From NCBI GenBank assembly GCA_031279745.1, contig JAITHN010000052.1:1-12384 (forward strand): DNA of 12,384 nucleotides, given 5' to 3'. The notes under the pieces are model-generated. The model had not been told where the DNA came from and ran no database searches. It saw nothing but the letters and a program-made list of their open reading frames with translations. Positions 7,427 through 12,384 of the stretch are shown here, in pieces. Position numbers and translations under genes: made by a program. The DNA comes from Streptococcaceae bacterium (lineage in GTDB: Bacteria; Bacillota; Bacilli; Lactobacillales; Streptococcaceae). Numbering within the stretch: the first letter of the stretch is position 1; each line of letters opens with the position of its first letter.

Positions 7427-8119
7427 TTATAGAAAGAGCTGAATCATGATGGGGGTGATGAATACATAGAGAATTCCTGAGATTCCAATAGATACGCCAG
7501 CCATGACGCCTTCGACCTTTCCAAGCTGAATCGCACTTCCAGTACCAATTGCATGCCCAGTGCCACCAAGTGCAACTCCTTTTGCTACTGCATCTTGAAT
7601 GCCAAAAACATTCAACAATGGTGGACCTATCACGCTAGTCAAAATCCCTGTTGCAACAACCACCACGAGCGTTAATGTAAGGGCACCTCCCATTTTTTCC
7701 GCGATTCCAACAGCCATCGCCGTCGTGACTGATTTGGGAAGAAGAGAAATACTCACGATTTTCGAAAGCCCAAAAGCTTTCGCCAACAGGAGCGTAATCA
7801 ACGTATTTAGGAAAGTTGAAATGCCTAGCCCAATCAAAATAGATTTTGCATGATGTTTCAAAAGCGGCAACATCTTATACAATGGAATGCCTAGCGCAAC
7901 CGTGCTTGGGGCAATCAACATATTTAAAATTTGCCCTCCCTTATAATAAGCATCATAGGAAATCCCCGTTATTTTTAAAAAGAGGATGATGGTAACCGTT
8001 GCAAATAAAAGAGGCGTAGTTAACGGATGCTGAAATGTTTGATTTAACCGTACACCGATTAAATACATCAAAACCGAGAGAACCAATCCGAAGAGTGGGT
8101 TTGTTAAAATTTCATTCAT
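7427..8119 (-). CDS. lrgB: LrgB/CidB family membrane protein
   Basis: This is the larger subunit of the LrgAB/CidAB pair, associated in Firmicutes with control of murein hydrolase activity and cell lysis and, in later work, with pyruvate or glycolate transport. The 230-residue protein is almost entirely hydrophobic. It carries the family's conserved segments PKSVTTAMAVGIAEKMGG (128-145) and GTGHAIGTGSAIQLGKVEG (186-204). A longer frame could begin at a TTG at 8146 inside lrgA. The ATG at 8119, 6 nt after GGGAG, gives MNEILTNPLFG, the usual LrgB N terminus and length. It overlaps lrgA by 8 nt, so translation is coupled. A LytSR-type regulator is not present in the window. Confidence 0.92.
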   Translation of the reverse strand: MNEILTNPLFGLVLSVLMYLIGVRLNQTFQHPLTTPLLFATVTIILFLKITGISYDAYYKGGQILNMLIAPSTVALGIPLYKMLPLLKHHAKSILIGLGISTFLNTLITLLLAKAFGLSKIVSISLLPKSVTTAMAVGIAEKMGGALTLTLVVVVATGILTSVIGPPLLNVFGIQDAVAKGVALGGTGHAIGTGSAIQLGKVEGVMAGVSIGISGILYVFITPIMIQLFL

Positions 8120-8486
8120 TGATTTCTCCCTTATAATCTCCTTCAAATTTTACTTTCACCCATTCTGTAATTTTCCCTACAAAGAAAATATTTACGGTTA
8201 AAAGAATGAGAATGATGAGCGTGATTTGCCACCATTTTTTTTGTAATAATTCAAAATGCGCCATAATGCCAACACCTGCAGGTAAAAATAGAATGGTCAT
8301 ATTCGCCAACAGGAAATTCCCAACTTCTTCTACATCTGACACCTTTAACAATTTGCTTTGAAGCAGAGAGAAAAGGAAAAGCATACCAAGCACGCTTCCA
8401 GGAATAGGCAGCTTTAGAAGCACGCTAATTCCCTCCCCTAGAAATGAACAAAATAAAATATAAAAGAGTTGACGATAAATTTTCAT
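8112..8486 (-). CDS. lrgA: LrgA/CidA family holin-like protein
   Basis: This small hydrophobic partner of LrgB is 124 residues and resembles phage holins; LrgA/CidA proteins form oligomers in the membrane. Four membrane segments are visible (about 5-22, 30-43, 59-76 and 88-107). Between the first two is the conserved LPIPGSVLGM (26-35), and the third contains LANMTILFLPAGVGIM (60-75). The charged C-terminal tail (KVKFEGDYKGEINE) is cytoplasmic by inference. The ATG follows GAGGAG by 5 nt. Upstream, the first 18 coding bases are repeated exactly at 8523-8540 as part of a 20-codon leader whose stop overlaps this ATG. Whether the gene is LrgA-like (anti-lysis) or CidA-like (pro-lysis) cannot be told from sequence alone. 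Confidence 0.92.
   Translation of the reverse strand: MKIYRQLFYILFCSFLGEGISVLLKLPIPGSVLGMLFLFSLLQSKLLKVSDVEEVGNFLLANMTILFLPAGVGIMAHFELLQKKWWQITLIILILLTVNIFFVGKITEWVKVKFEGDYKGEINE
8126..8130 (-). promoter_or_regulatory. Shine-Dalgarno deciding the lrgB start
   Basis: GGGAG on the - strand stands 6 nt before the ATG at 8119. It lies within the last codons of lrgA. The upstream in-frame TTG at 8146 would add nine non-conserved residues. Confidence 0.7.
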
Positions 8487-8540
8487 AAATTCTCCTCAAG
8501 AAAAGCAATCAAGCATATAAACAGTTGACGATAAATTTTC
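8467..8540. repeat. 18-bp exact direct repeat spanning the lrgA start
   Basis: The same 18 bases occur at 8467-8484 and 8523-8540, 56 bp apart. The first copy covers codons 1-7 of lrgA from the G of its ATG; the second lies in the leader frame. Similarity continues more weakly beyond the exact block. The pattern indicates a tandem duplication of about 60 bp of the lrgA 5' end. Confidence 0.85.
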
Positions 8541-8545
8541 TTCAT
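8483..8545 (-). CDS. Putative 20-residue leader peptide, diverged copy of the LrgA N terminus
   Basis: The frame ATG (8545) to TGA (8483) encodes 20 residues beginning MKKIYRQLF and ending LEENL. LrgA begins MKIYRQLF and has FLGEG at the corresponding place. The ATG is preceded by GAGG with a 4-nt spacer. The stop overlaps the lrgA start as ATGA, the classic arrangement for translational coupling. The GAGGAG that serves as lrgA's ribosome binding site is codons 17-18 of this frame, corresponding to GGG GAG in lrgA codons 17-18. It could be a functional leader controlling lrgA translation or merely a decaying duplication; the intact frame and coupling favour translation but do not prove a role. 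Confidence 0.5.
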   Translation of the reverse strand: MKKIYRQLFICLIAFLEENL

Positions 8546-8553
8546 TCGACCTC

Positions 8554-8579
8554 AAAAAAATGCACTTACAGTGCATTTT
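8554..8579 (-). terminator. Rho-independent terminator after the aldose epimerase gene
   Basis: On the - strand AAAATGCACT and AGTGCATTTT form a perfect 10-bp stem with loop GTA (8557-8579). The T-run extends to 8554, giving seven Ts. It starts 5 nt beyond the epimerase stop. The T-run directly abuts the ribosome binding site of the lrgA leader, so no promoter fits between them. Confidence 0.85.
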
Positions 8580-8584
8580 AATGC

Positions 8585-9457
8585 TTATTGAATTTCAATC
8601 AAATAGCTCGTTTCAAATTTTTCTTTCGGCTGTAAGGATTGAACGCTAGTCTTTGTCGAAAAATCCCCCGTATCTTCCGGTGTATCCGCATAGCTACACC
8701 AAGGTTCGATACAAACGAATGGGCTCTCCTTTGGATACGGACTCCATAAGCCTACATAGGGAATATCCGTATAGCTTAAGGTAACCGAATGCGGAGATTT
8801 GTGGGACACAATTCTCACCTGTGTTTCTCCCACTGTTTCATACACAAGCGCATCATTGTAGAATAGCTCGTGATCAAACGGAATGTTGCCAACCTCTTCC
8901 TCAACTGCATGCAATGGGTCAAGGAAAGGCGGCACAAATGGCAAGCGCTTCCGAACACCTTGCGGTCGAACGTCAAACGAATAATCCGTAAATTCAAGGT
9001 CACTCGTCAAAGGAATTTGAAAGGCAGGATGCCCACCAATTCCAAAATAAAGGATTTCTTCCGCAGGATTTTCAACCTTCCAAGTGGTTCGTATTCCGTT
9101 TTCACTTAGTTCAAAGCTTAGTGTTAAAACAAATGAGAATGGATAGCGAAATAGCGTTTCCGCATCTTCTTTTAAAACAAATACCGCTTTGGTTTCTGTT
9201 TGAAGTGCAATCTCAAATTCTTTATCTCTGGCAAATCCATGTTGCCCGCTTGGATAGTCCTTCCCTTTGTAAGAAAGAACGTCTCCTTTTAAACGCCCAA
9301 CATGTGGAAATAAAACCGGTGTATGACGCCCCCAATACTCTGCATCTCCACTCCATATATATTCAATCCCTGTTTCATTGCTTTGCAAGCTTACAAGCTC
9401 CGCTCCTTTTGAGCGAATGACAGCCTTAACGTTTCCATTCTTTAATTGAATATCCAT
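8585..9457 (-). CDS. Aldose 1-epimerase family protein (LacX-like)
   Basis: This cytoplasmic galactose-mutarotase-fold enzyme, 290 residues, would interconvert alpha and beta anomers of a hexose or a related sugar. The sequence shows the LacX-type pattern of the superfamily: PVLFPHVGRLKGD (47-59), HGFARDKEF (73-81), GGHPAFQIPL (141-150) and EPWCSYADTPED (251-262). By family analogy His73, His143 and Glu251 are the substrate-binding and catalytic residues. The ATG is preceded by GAGG and AGGG. It lies 94 nt after codY without an obvious terminator between, so some cotranscription with codY is possible, and it ends in a strong terminator. No sugar-catabolic genes are adjacent, so the true substrate is unknown; a phosphorylated sugar epimerase is an alternative. 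Confidence 0.9.
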   Translation of the reverse strand: MDIQLKNGNVKAVIRSKGAELVSLQSNETGIEYIWSGDAEYWGRHTPVLFPHVGRLKGDVLSYKGKDYPSGQHGFARDKEFEIALQTETKAVFVLKEDAETLFRYPFSFVLTLSFELSENGIRTTWKVENPAEEILYFGIGGHPAFQIPLTSDLEFTDYSFDVRPQGVRKRLPFVPPFLDPLHAVEEEVGNIPFDHELFYNDALVYETVGETQVRIVSHKSPHSVTLSYTDIPYVGLWSPYPKESPFVCIEPWCSYADTPEDTGDFSTKTSVQSLQPKEKFETSYLIEIQ

Positions 9458-9551
9458 TTCCCTTACCTCATCTCTATTTTGAAAACAAAAGTGTTTGATG
9501 AATCCTGCCGCAAGCTTTTTGCTTGTCTAAACTCACCAAGCACCGCAGTCG

Positions 9552-10343
9552 CTAGTAATAACTTTTTTCCAATTCTGAAAAAATTCCGTCATTCAAGACT
9601 TTTACCCAAGTCCCTTTCATCCCAAGAGATTTTGAAGTCAAAATCCCCGCGGAAGAGAGCTTTCTTAACGCATTGACAATCACGCTTCGTGTAATATTCT
9701 CTCTATCTGCAATTTCACTTGCCGTAAGCGTTCCTTCCATTCCATTCAATGCATCTAAAATCGCACGTACAGCTCGTATTTCAGAATGTGACAATGAATT
9801 CATCGCCATATTTAGGGCAGTCTTGTCTCGAATTTCCTTTTCTTTTTTCCGGCTGTCCTGGCTAAACATATGTTGCCCAACAACCATGGAAGAGTATTCG
9901 ATTAAGACCAGGTCATCATCTTCAAAAAATGTTTTTTCACGCCCAAGAACAAAACTTCCTAATCGTTTTCCAGCTACATAAATCGGAGAAATCGTGGTCA
10001 ATCCGTTTGGTAAAACTTGCCGTAACTCCTCAGGAAATGCAGTTAATTTATCCGTCACTGGAATGTTGGTTTCCGTACGATGAAGAATTTTCAATTCTTC
10101 CGTGTATGAATCTGGGAATCTGCGATCATGAATCATCTCATCTACACGGTGAATTTCAAAGCGTTTTCTTTCATGATAACCAAGCAGGACGCCATCTATT
10201 CCAATAATAAAAGTATTGGCATTGATGATATCTCCCAAAATCGTCGCAATTTTATCATAGGGAAGGTCATTTGTATCACTTAAAAGAGATTGCTTTTGAA
10301 GCAAGTCGTTAATTTTTCGTGTTTTTTCTAATAGAGTTTGCAC
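9552..10343 (-). CDS. codY: Global nutritional repressor CodY
   Basis: CodY is a dimeric DNA-binding regulator that responds to branched-chain amino acids (and GTP in some species) and represses amino-acid biosynthesis and uptake genes in rich conditions. From the chosen start it has 263 residues, in the family range. The N-terminal GAF-type ligand domain contains LLEKTRKIN at the start, then RRFPDSYTEEL and TTISPIYVAGKRLGSFVLGR. The C-terminal winged helix-turn-helix is TASEIADRENITRSVIVNAL (from about 207), followed by RSLGMKGT-like KSLGMKGTWVKVLN. A TTG at 10370 could extend the frame by nine residues, but it lies upstream of the predicted transcription start. The GTG at 10343 has AAAGGA 7 nt upstream and gives the canonical N terminus. 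A CodY box next to the promoter suggests autoregulation. Confidence 0.95.
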   Translation of the reverse strand: MQTLLEKTRKINDLLQKQSLLSDTNDLPYDKIATILGDIINANTFIIGIDGVLLGYHERKRFEIHRVDEMIHDRRFPDSYTEELKILHRTETNIPVTDKLTAFPEELRQVLPNGLTTISPIYVAGKRLGSFVLGREKTFFEDDDLVLIEYSSMVVGQHMFSQDSRKKEKEIRDKTALNMAMNSLSHSEIRAVRAILDALNGMEGTLTASEIADRENITRSVIVNALRKLSSAGILTSKSLGMKGTWVKVLNDGIFSELEKSYY

Positions 10344-10350
10344 TGGTTCG

Positions 10351-10356
10351 TCCTTT
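10351..10356 (-). promoter_or_regulatory. Shine-Dalgarno deciding the codY GTG start
   Basis: AAAGGA on the - strand is 7 nt before the GTG at 10343. The alternative TTG at 10370 has no comparable site at proper distance and would fall before the predicted transcription start near 10364. Confidence 0.65.
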
Positions 10357-10370
10357 ACTGTGTTTTCCAA

Positions 10371-10399
10371 AGTTTAACATTTCCTCATTTCGCTTGCAA
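10371..10399 (-). promoter_or_regulatory. Putative codY promoter
   Basis: A -35-like TTGCAA (10394-10399) and a -10-like TAAACT (10371-10376) are separated by 17 bp on the - strand, with a TG two bases before the -10. Each hexamer matches consensus at 4 of 6 bases. It lies after the trmFO terminator and right beside the CodY box. Confidence 0.5.
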
Positions 10400-10401
10400 T
10401 G

Positions 10402-10416
10402 AATATTCTGAAAATT
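10402..10416. promoter_or_regulatory. CodY box upstream of codY
   Basis: The 15-mer AATATTCTGAAAATT matches the CodY consensus AATTTTCWGAAAATT at 14 of 15 positions. It ends 2 bp upstream of the -35 of the codY promoter, 59 bp before the GTG. Binding here should interfere with polymerase and give negative autoregulation, as known for codY in several Firmicutes. Confidence 0.75.
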
Positions 10417-10446
10417 CTCTTCAATTCACCAAATTTCTGCCCCTAC

Positions 10447-10486
10447 AAAAAAAACACCTTACGTATCGAGTAACGATGACGTAAGG
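10447..10486 (-). terminator. Rho-independent terminator between trmFO and codY
   Basis: On the - strand CCTTACGT and ACGTAAGG form an 8-bp stem. It continues through one bulged C as ATCG/CGAT around a TTACT loop, and is followed after TG by eight Ts. It ends the topA-trmFO transcript and isolates codY. Confidence 0.9.
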
Positions 10487-10510
10487 CTTTTGCTTACTAA
10501 ATACGAGTGA

Positions 10511-10595
10511 AGCGAATGGATTTGCCCTCCATTTGTTGCAATGGCCAAATTTCCAAGCCTACTTAAGTGCAGTTCATACACCAGTTGCATTCGCT
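10511..10595. repeat. Inverted repeats in the trmFO 3' spacer
   Basis: AGCGAATG (10511-10518) and CATTCGCT (10588-10595) are perfect complements 69 nt apart. A smaller CCATT/AATGG hairpin lies inside. The 10487-10627 spacer holds no credible gene on either strand. The repeats may fold the 3' untranslated RNA or be remnants of a deletion. Confidence 0.3.
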
Positions 10596-10627
10596 AACGA
10601 TTCATCGCAATTTTTTGCATGATACAT

Positions 10628-11986
10628 TCAAATGCTACGCATCGTTTGAAAGGTTAACAAGTCTGCGAGTGCCCGTTCGCTCACCTGTGTATATCGCTCT
10701 TTTTTATCACGAATACGCTCTGGAAGTTCTTCAATAATCCCAAAATTCGCATTCATCGGCTGAAAGTGCTTTGCCTTGGTGTGAGTAATATAATGCGCCA
10801 TTGAACCAATTGCAGTCGTTGTGGGGAAGCTCACAGGTTCTTCCTCATAGAAAATCCTTGCAGCGTTTATCCCAGCTATCAAACCGCTTCCAGCACTTTC
10901 CACATATCCTTCAACTCCCGTCATTTGACCTGCAAACAGCAGGTAAGGATTGGACTTTGCCTGATAGGTGGCGAGCAATAAATCTGGCGAATTCATAAAC
11001 GTATTTCTATGCATCACCCCATAACGATAGAATTCTGCATTTTCTAGCCCAGGAATCATTCTAAAGACACGCTTTTGCTCGCCCCATTTCAAATGCGTTT
11101 GAAACCCAACTATGTTGTAAAGGCTAGCCGCTGCATTGTCTTGACGAAGTTGGACAACCGCATAAGGCTGACTCGTCTTATGCTTCGTCCCATCACGCCA
11201 AGTGATTTCATATTCTTCGTTTGGATTTTCTAAGCCGACAGGTTTTAACGGCCCAAACAACATTGTTTTAATTCCGCGCTTTGCCATCACCTCAATCGGC
11301 ATGCAACCTTCAAAGAATTTTTCTTTTTCAAACGTTTTCAACTCAGCAACCTCTGCTTCAACGAGTGCTTGATAGAAGTTTTCGAACTCCTCCTTACTCA
11401 TCGGCGCATTTAAATAAGCGGCTTCTCCTTTATCATATCGAGATTTCAAATACACTTTTGACAAATCAATCGTATTGACGTCTACAATGGGCGCAGCAGC
11501 ATCATAAAAATAAAATCCGTCCTGCCCAGTAAATTTTTTGATTTCTTCCGACAGATCGTCACTCGTAAGCGGGCCTGTTGCAATAATCGTTAACTCCTCT
11601 TCAGGAATAGACGTAATCTCAGCTCGAGTGATTTCCACAAGTGGATGATTGGTTAACTGATGTGTGATTTCTTCTGCAAACCCTTCACGATCCACAGCAA
11701 GCGCCCCGCCTGCAGGCACTTGAGTCTTATCTGCTGACTGGATGACAAGAGAGTTTAATCTTCTCATTTCTTCTTTCAACAAGCCCACAGCATTCGTCAA
11801 GCTAGCTCCACGAAGAGAATTGGAACAAACCAATTCTCCAAAATCAGTTGTCTTATGTTGCGGTGTTTGTTTGACGCCCCGCATCTCATACAATTTGACA
11901 GGTACACCACGACTCACAAGTTGCCATGTCGCTTCACTTCCAGCAAGCCCAGCCCCAATCACGTTTACATGCGTAAATTTCGCCAT
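10628..11986 (-). CDS. trmFO: FAD/folate-dependent tRNA (uracil-54-C5)-methyltransferase TrmFO
   Basis: TrmFO makes ribothymidine at position 54 of the tRNA T-loop, using methylenetetrahydrofolate as carbon donor and reduced FAD. The 452-residue product (family about 435-450) has the N-terminal dinucleotide-binding motif VIGAGLAGSEAT (9-20). The segment ELVCSNSLRGA (51-61) holds the conserved cysteine at 54, and FEGCMPIEVMAKRG (225-238) the second redox/catalytic cysteine at 228. The FAD-binding C-terminal motif is GQMTGVEGYVESAGSGLIAG (353-372). The ATG follows AAGGAG by 4 nt. The gene lies 50 nt after topA with no terminator visible, so cotranscription is likely. In many Firmicutes xerC-hslV-hslU follow; here the next gene is codY. 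Confidence 0.96.
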   Translation of the reverse strand: MAKFTHVNVIGAGLAGSEATWQLVSRGVPVKLYEMRGVKQTPQHKTTDFGELVCSNSLRGASLTNAVGLLKEEMRRLNSLVIQSADKTQVPAGGALAVDREGFAEEITHQLTNHPLVEITRAEITSIPEEELTIIATGPLTSDDLSEEIKKFTGQDGFYFYDAAAPIVDVNTIDLSKVYLKSRYDKGEAAYLNAPMSKEEFENFYQALVEAEVAELKTFEKEKFFEGCMPIEVMAKRGIKTMLFGPLKPVGLENPNEEYEITWRDGTKHKTSQPYAVVQLRQDNAAASLYNIVGFQTHLKWGEQKRVFRMIPGLENAEFYRYGVMHRNTFMNSPDLLLATYQAKSNPYLLFAGQMTGVEGYVESAGSGLIAGINAARIFYEEEPVSFPTTTAIGSMAHYITHTKAKHFQPMNANFGIIEELPERIRDKKERYTQVSERALADLLTFQTMRSI

Positions 11987-12036
11987 ATTTCTCCTTCTTT
12001 AAACCAATAAGCCAAGTACGCGCTGCTTTTCCCTTA

Positions 12037-12384
12037 TTATTTTATAGCATTCTCGCTATAATCCCCATTCGGACAGATGACCTGTACCCCTTTGCCACGG
12101 GTTTTCTTTTCAACAAGCGCCGTGCCACATTTCGGGCAGTCTCGCCCAACAGGTTTGTCCCAACTCGTGTATTCACACTCTGGGTACCTCGAACATCCGT
12201 AGAAGATACGACCCTTCTTGGATTTACGCTCAATAATTTGCCCTTCATGACAAGTCGGACAGATGACCCCGATTTCTTTGACAATCGGCTTAATATTTCG
12301 GCAGTCAGGGAAATTGCTACAAGCATAAAATTTCCCATAACGACCCAATTTAATCACCATAGGATTTCCGCAAACATCACAGTC
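12037..12384 (-). CDS. topA: DNA topoisomerase I, C-terminal zinc-finger region (5' end outside window)
   Basis: This is the last 115 residues of type IA DNA topoisomerase, the enzyme that relaxes negative supercoils. The frame is open to the window edge; an ATG at 12360 is internal. Three tandem C4-type zinc-ribbon modules are visible: CDVCGNP...CSNFPDC, CPTCHEG...CSRYPEC and CPKCGTA...CPNGDY. They show the FYACSNFPDC and FYGCSRYPEC pattern typical of TopA tails, which bind single-stranded DNA. The third module keeps three cysteines but has Gly-Asp where the fourth would be expected. The catalytic domain is outside the window. Assignment rests on the zinc fingers plus position directly before trmFO, the usual neighbour. 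Confidence 0.93.
   Translation of the reverse strand, partial: DCDVCGNPMVIKLGRYGKFYACSNFPDCRNIKPIVKEIGVICPTCHEGQIIERKSKKGRIFYGCSRYPECEYTSWDKPVGRDCPKCGTALVEKKTRGKGVQVICPNGDYSENAIK

Noticed and set aside
8467..8540. Repeats as a CRISPR or mobile-element signature
   Set aside because: There are only two copies, they fall within a coding start, and there are no flanking terminal repeats or associated genes; a local tandem duplication explains them.
9511..9525. Hairpin CAAGC/GCTTG after codY as a codY terminator
   Set aside because: The stem is only 5 bp, and on the - strand the run of A is in the loop with no T-run after it.
10570..10630. Short frame directly after the trmFO stop (about 17 codons)
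   Set aside because: It has no ribosome binding site of its own, is in the trmFO frame just past its stop, and shows no recognisable motif.
12037..12130. Loss of the fourth cysteine in the last TopA zinc module
   Set aside because: Degenerate last zinc modules occur in TopA tails of related bacteria as far as I recall, so it is not a sign of damage.
12042..12338. 98-codon frame on the - strand overlapping topA
   Set aside because: It is an out-of-frame shadow; the topA frame carries three clear zinc-ribbon modules.

Overview
This 12.4 kb window reads as ordinary chromosome from a low-GC Gram-positive bacterium, most likely a member of the Lactobacillales near Enterococcaceae or Carnobacteriaceae. 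The evidence is the gene content: CodY, TrmFO, LrgAB, tandem PstB proteins and a LacX-type epimerase. Strong GGAGG-type ribosome binding sites and AT-rich spacers agree. The family placement is inference; there is no rRNA or other marker here.

Layout: (1) Positions 2-550 on the + strand hold the C-terminal two thirds of an iron-chelate/cobalamin-type ABC ATPase, cut by the window edge. It converges on everything else, which lies on the - strand. Positions 551-737 are a repeat-rich spacer with a long terminator hairpin. (2) Read on the - strand from 7261 to 738 is a block cls - pstS - pstC - pstA - pstB - pstB - phoU: a cardiolipin synthase followed by a complete high-affinity phosphate ABC transporter and its regulator PhoU. 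Only 16-17 nt separate cls and pstS. Three TTNACA-like hexamers at 11-bp steps, overlapping a -35/-10 pair, sit between pstS and pstC and look like a PhoP-box promoter inside the operon. (3) lrgA-lrgB (8486 to 7427) encode the LrgA/CidA-LrgB/CidB membrane pair. In front of lrgA is a 20-codon reading frame that is a diverged tandem copy of the lrgA 5' end and overlaps the lrgA start as ATGA. (4) A LacX-type aldose 1-epimerase gene (9457 to 8585) ends in a clear terminator that abuts this leader. (5) codY (10343 to 9552) has its own promoter and a near-perfect CodY box. (6) trmFO and the 3' end of topA close the window.

How the parts work together: PstS captures phosphate outside the cell, PstC/PstA form the channel, the two PstB proteins power it, and PhoU links uptake to phosphate signalling. 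CodY senses branched-chain amino acids (and GTP in some species) and probably represses its own gene. The order topA - trmFO - codY is the familiar Firmicutes arrangement without the xerC/codV - hslV - hslU segment that usually separates trmFO from codY.

The window contains no clearly new defence or mobile system. The most unusual items are the duplicated, translationally coupled lrgA leader, the internal PhoP-like promoter, and the missing xerC-hslVU segment. Three starts were moved from the longest possible frame: pstB to 3000, lrgB to 8119 and codY to 10343.
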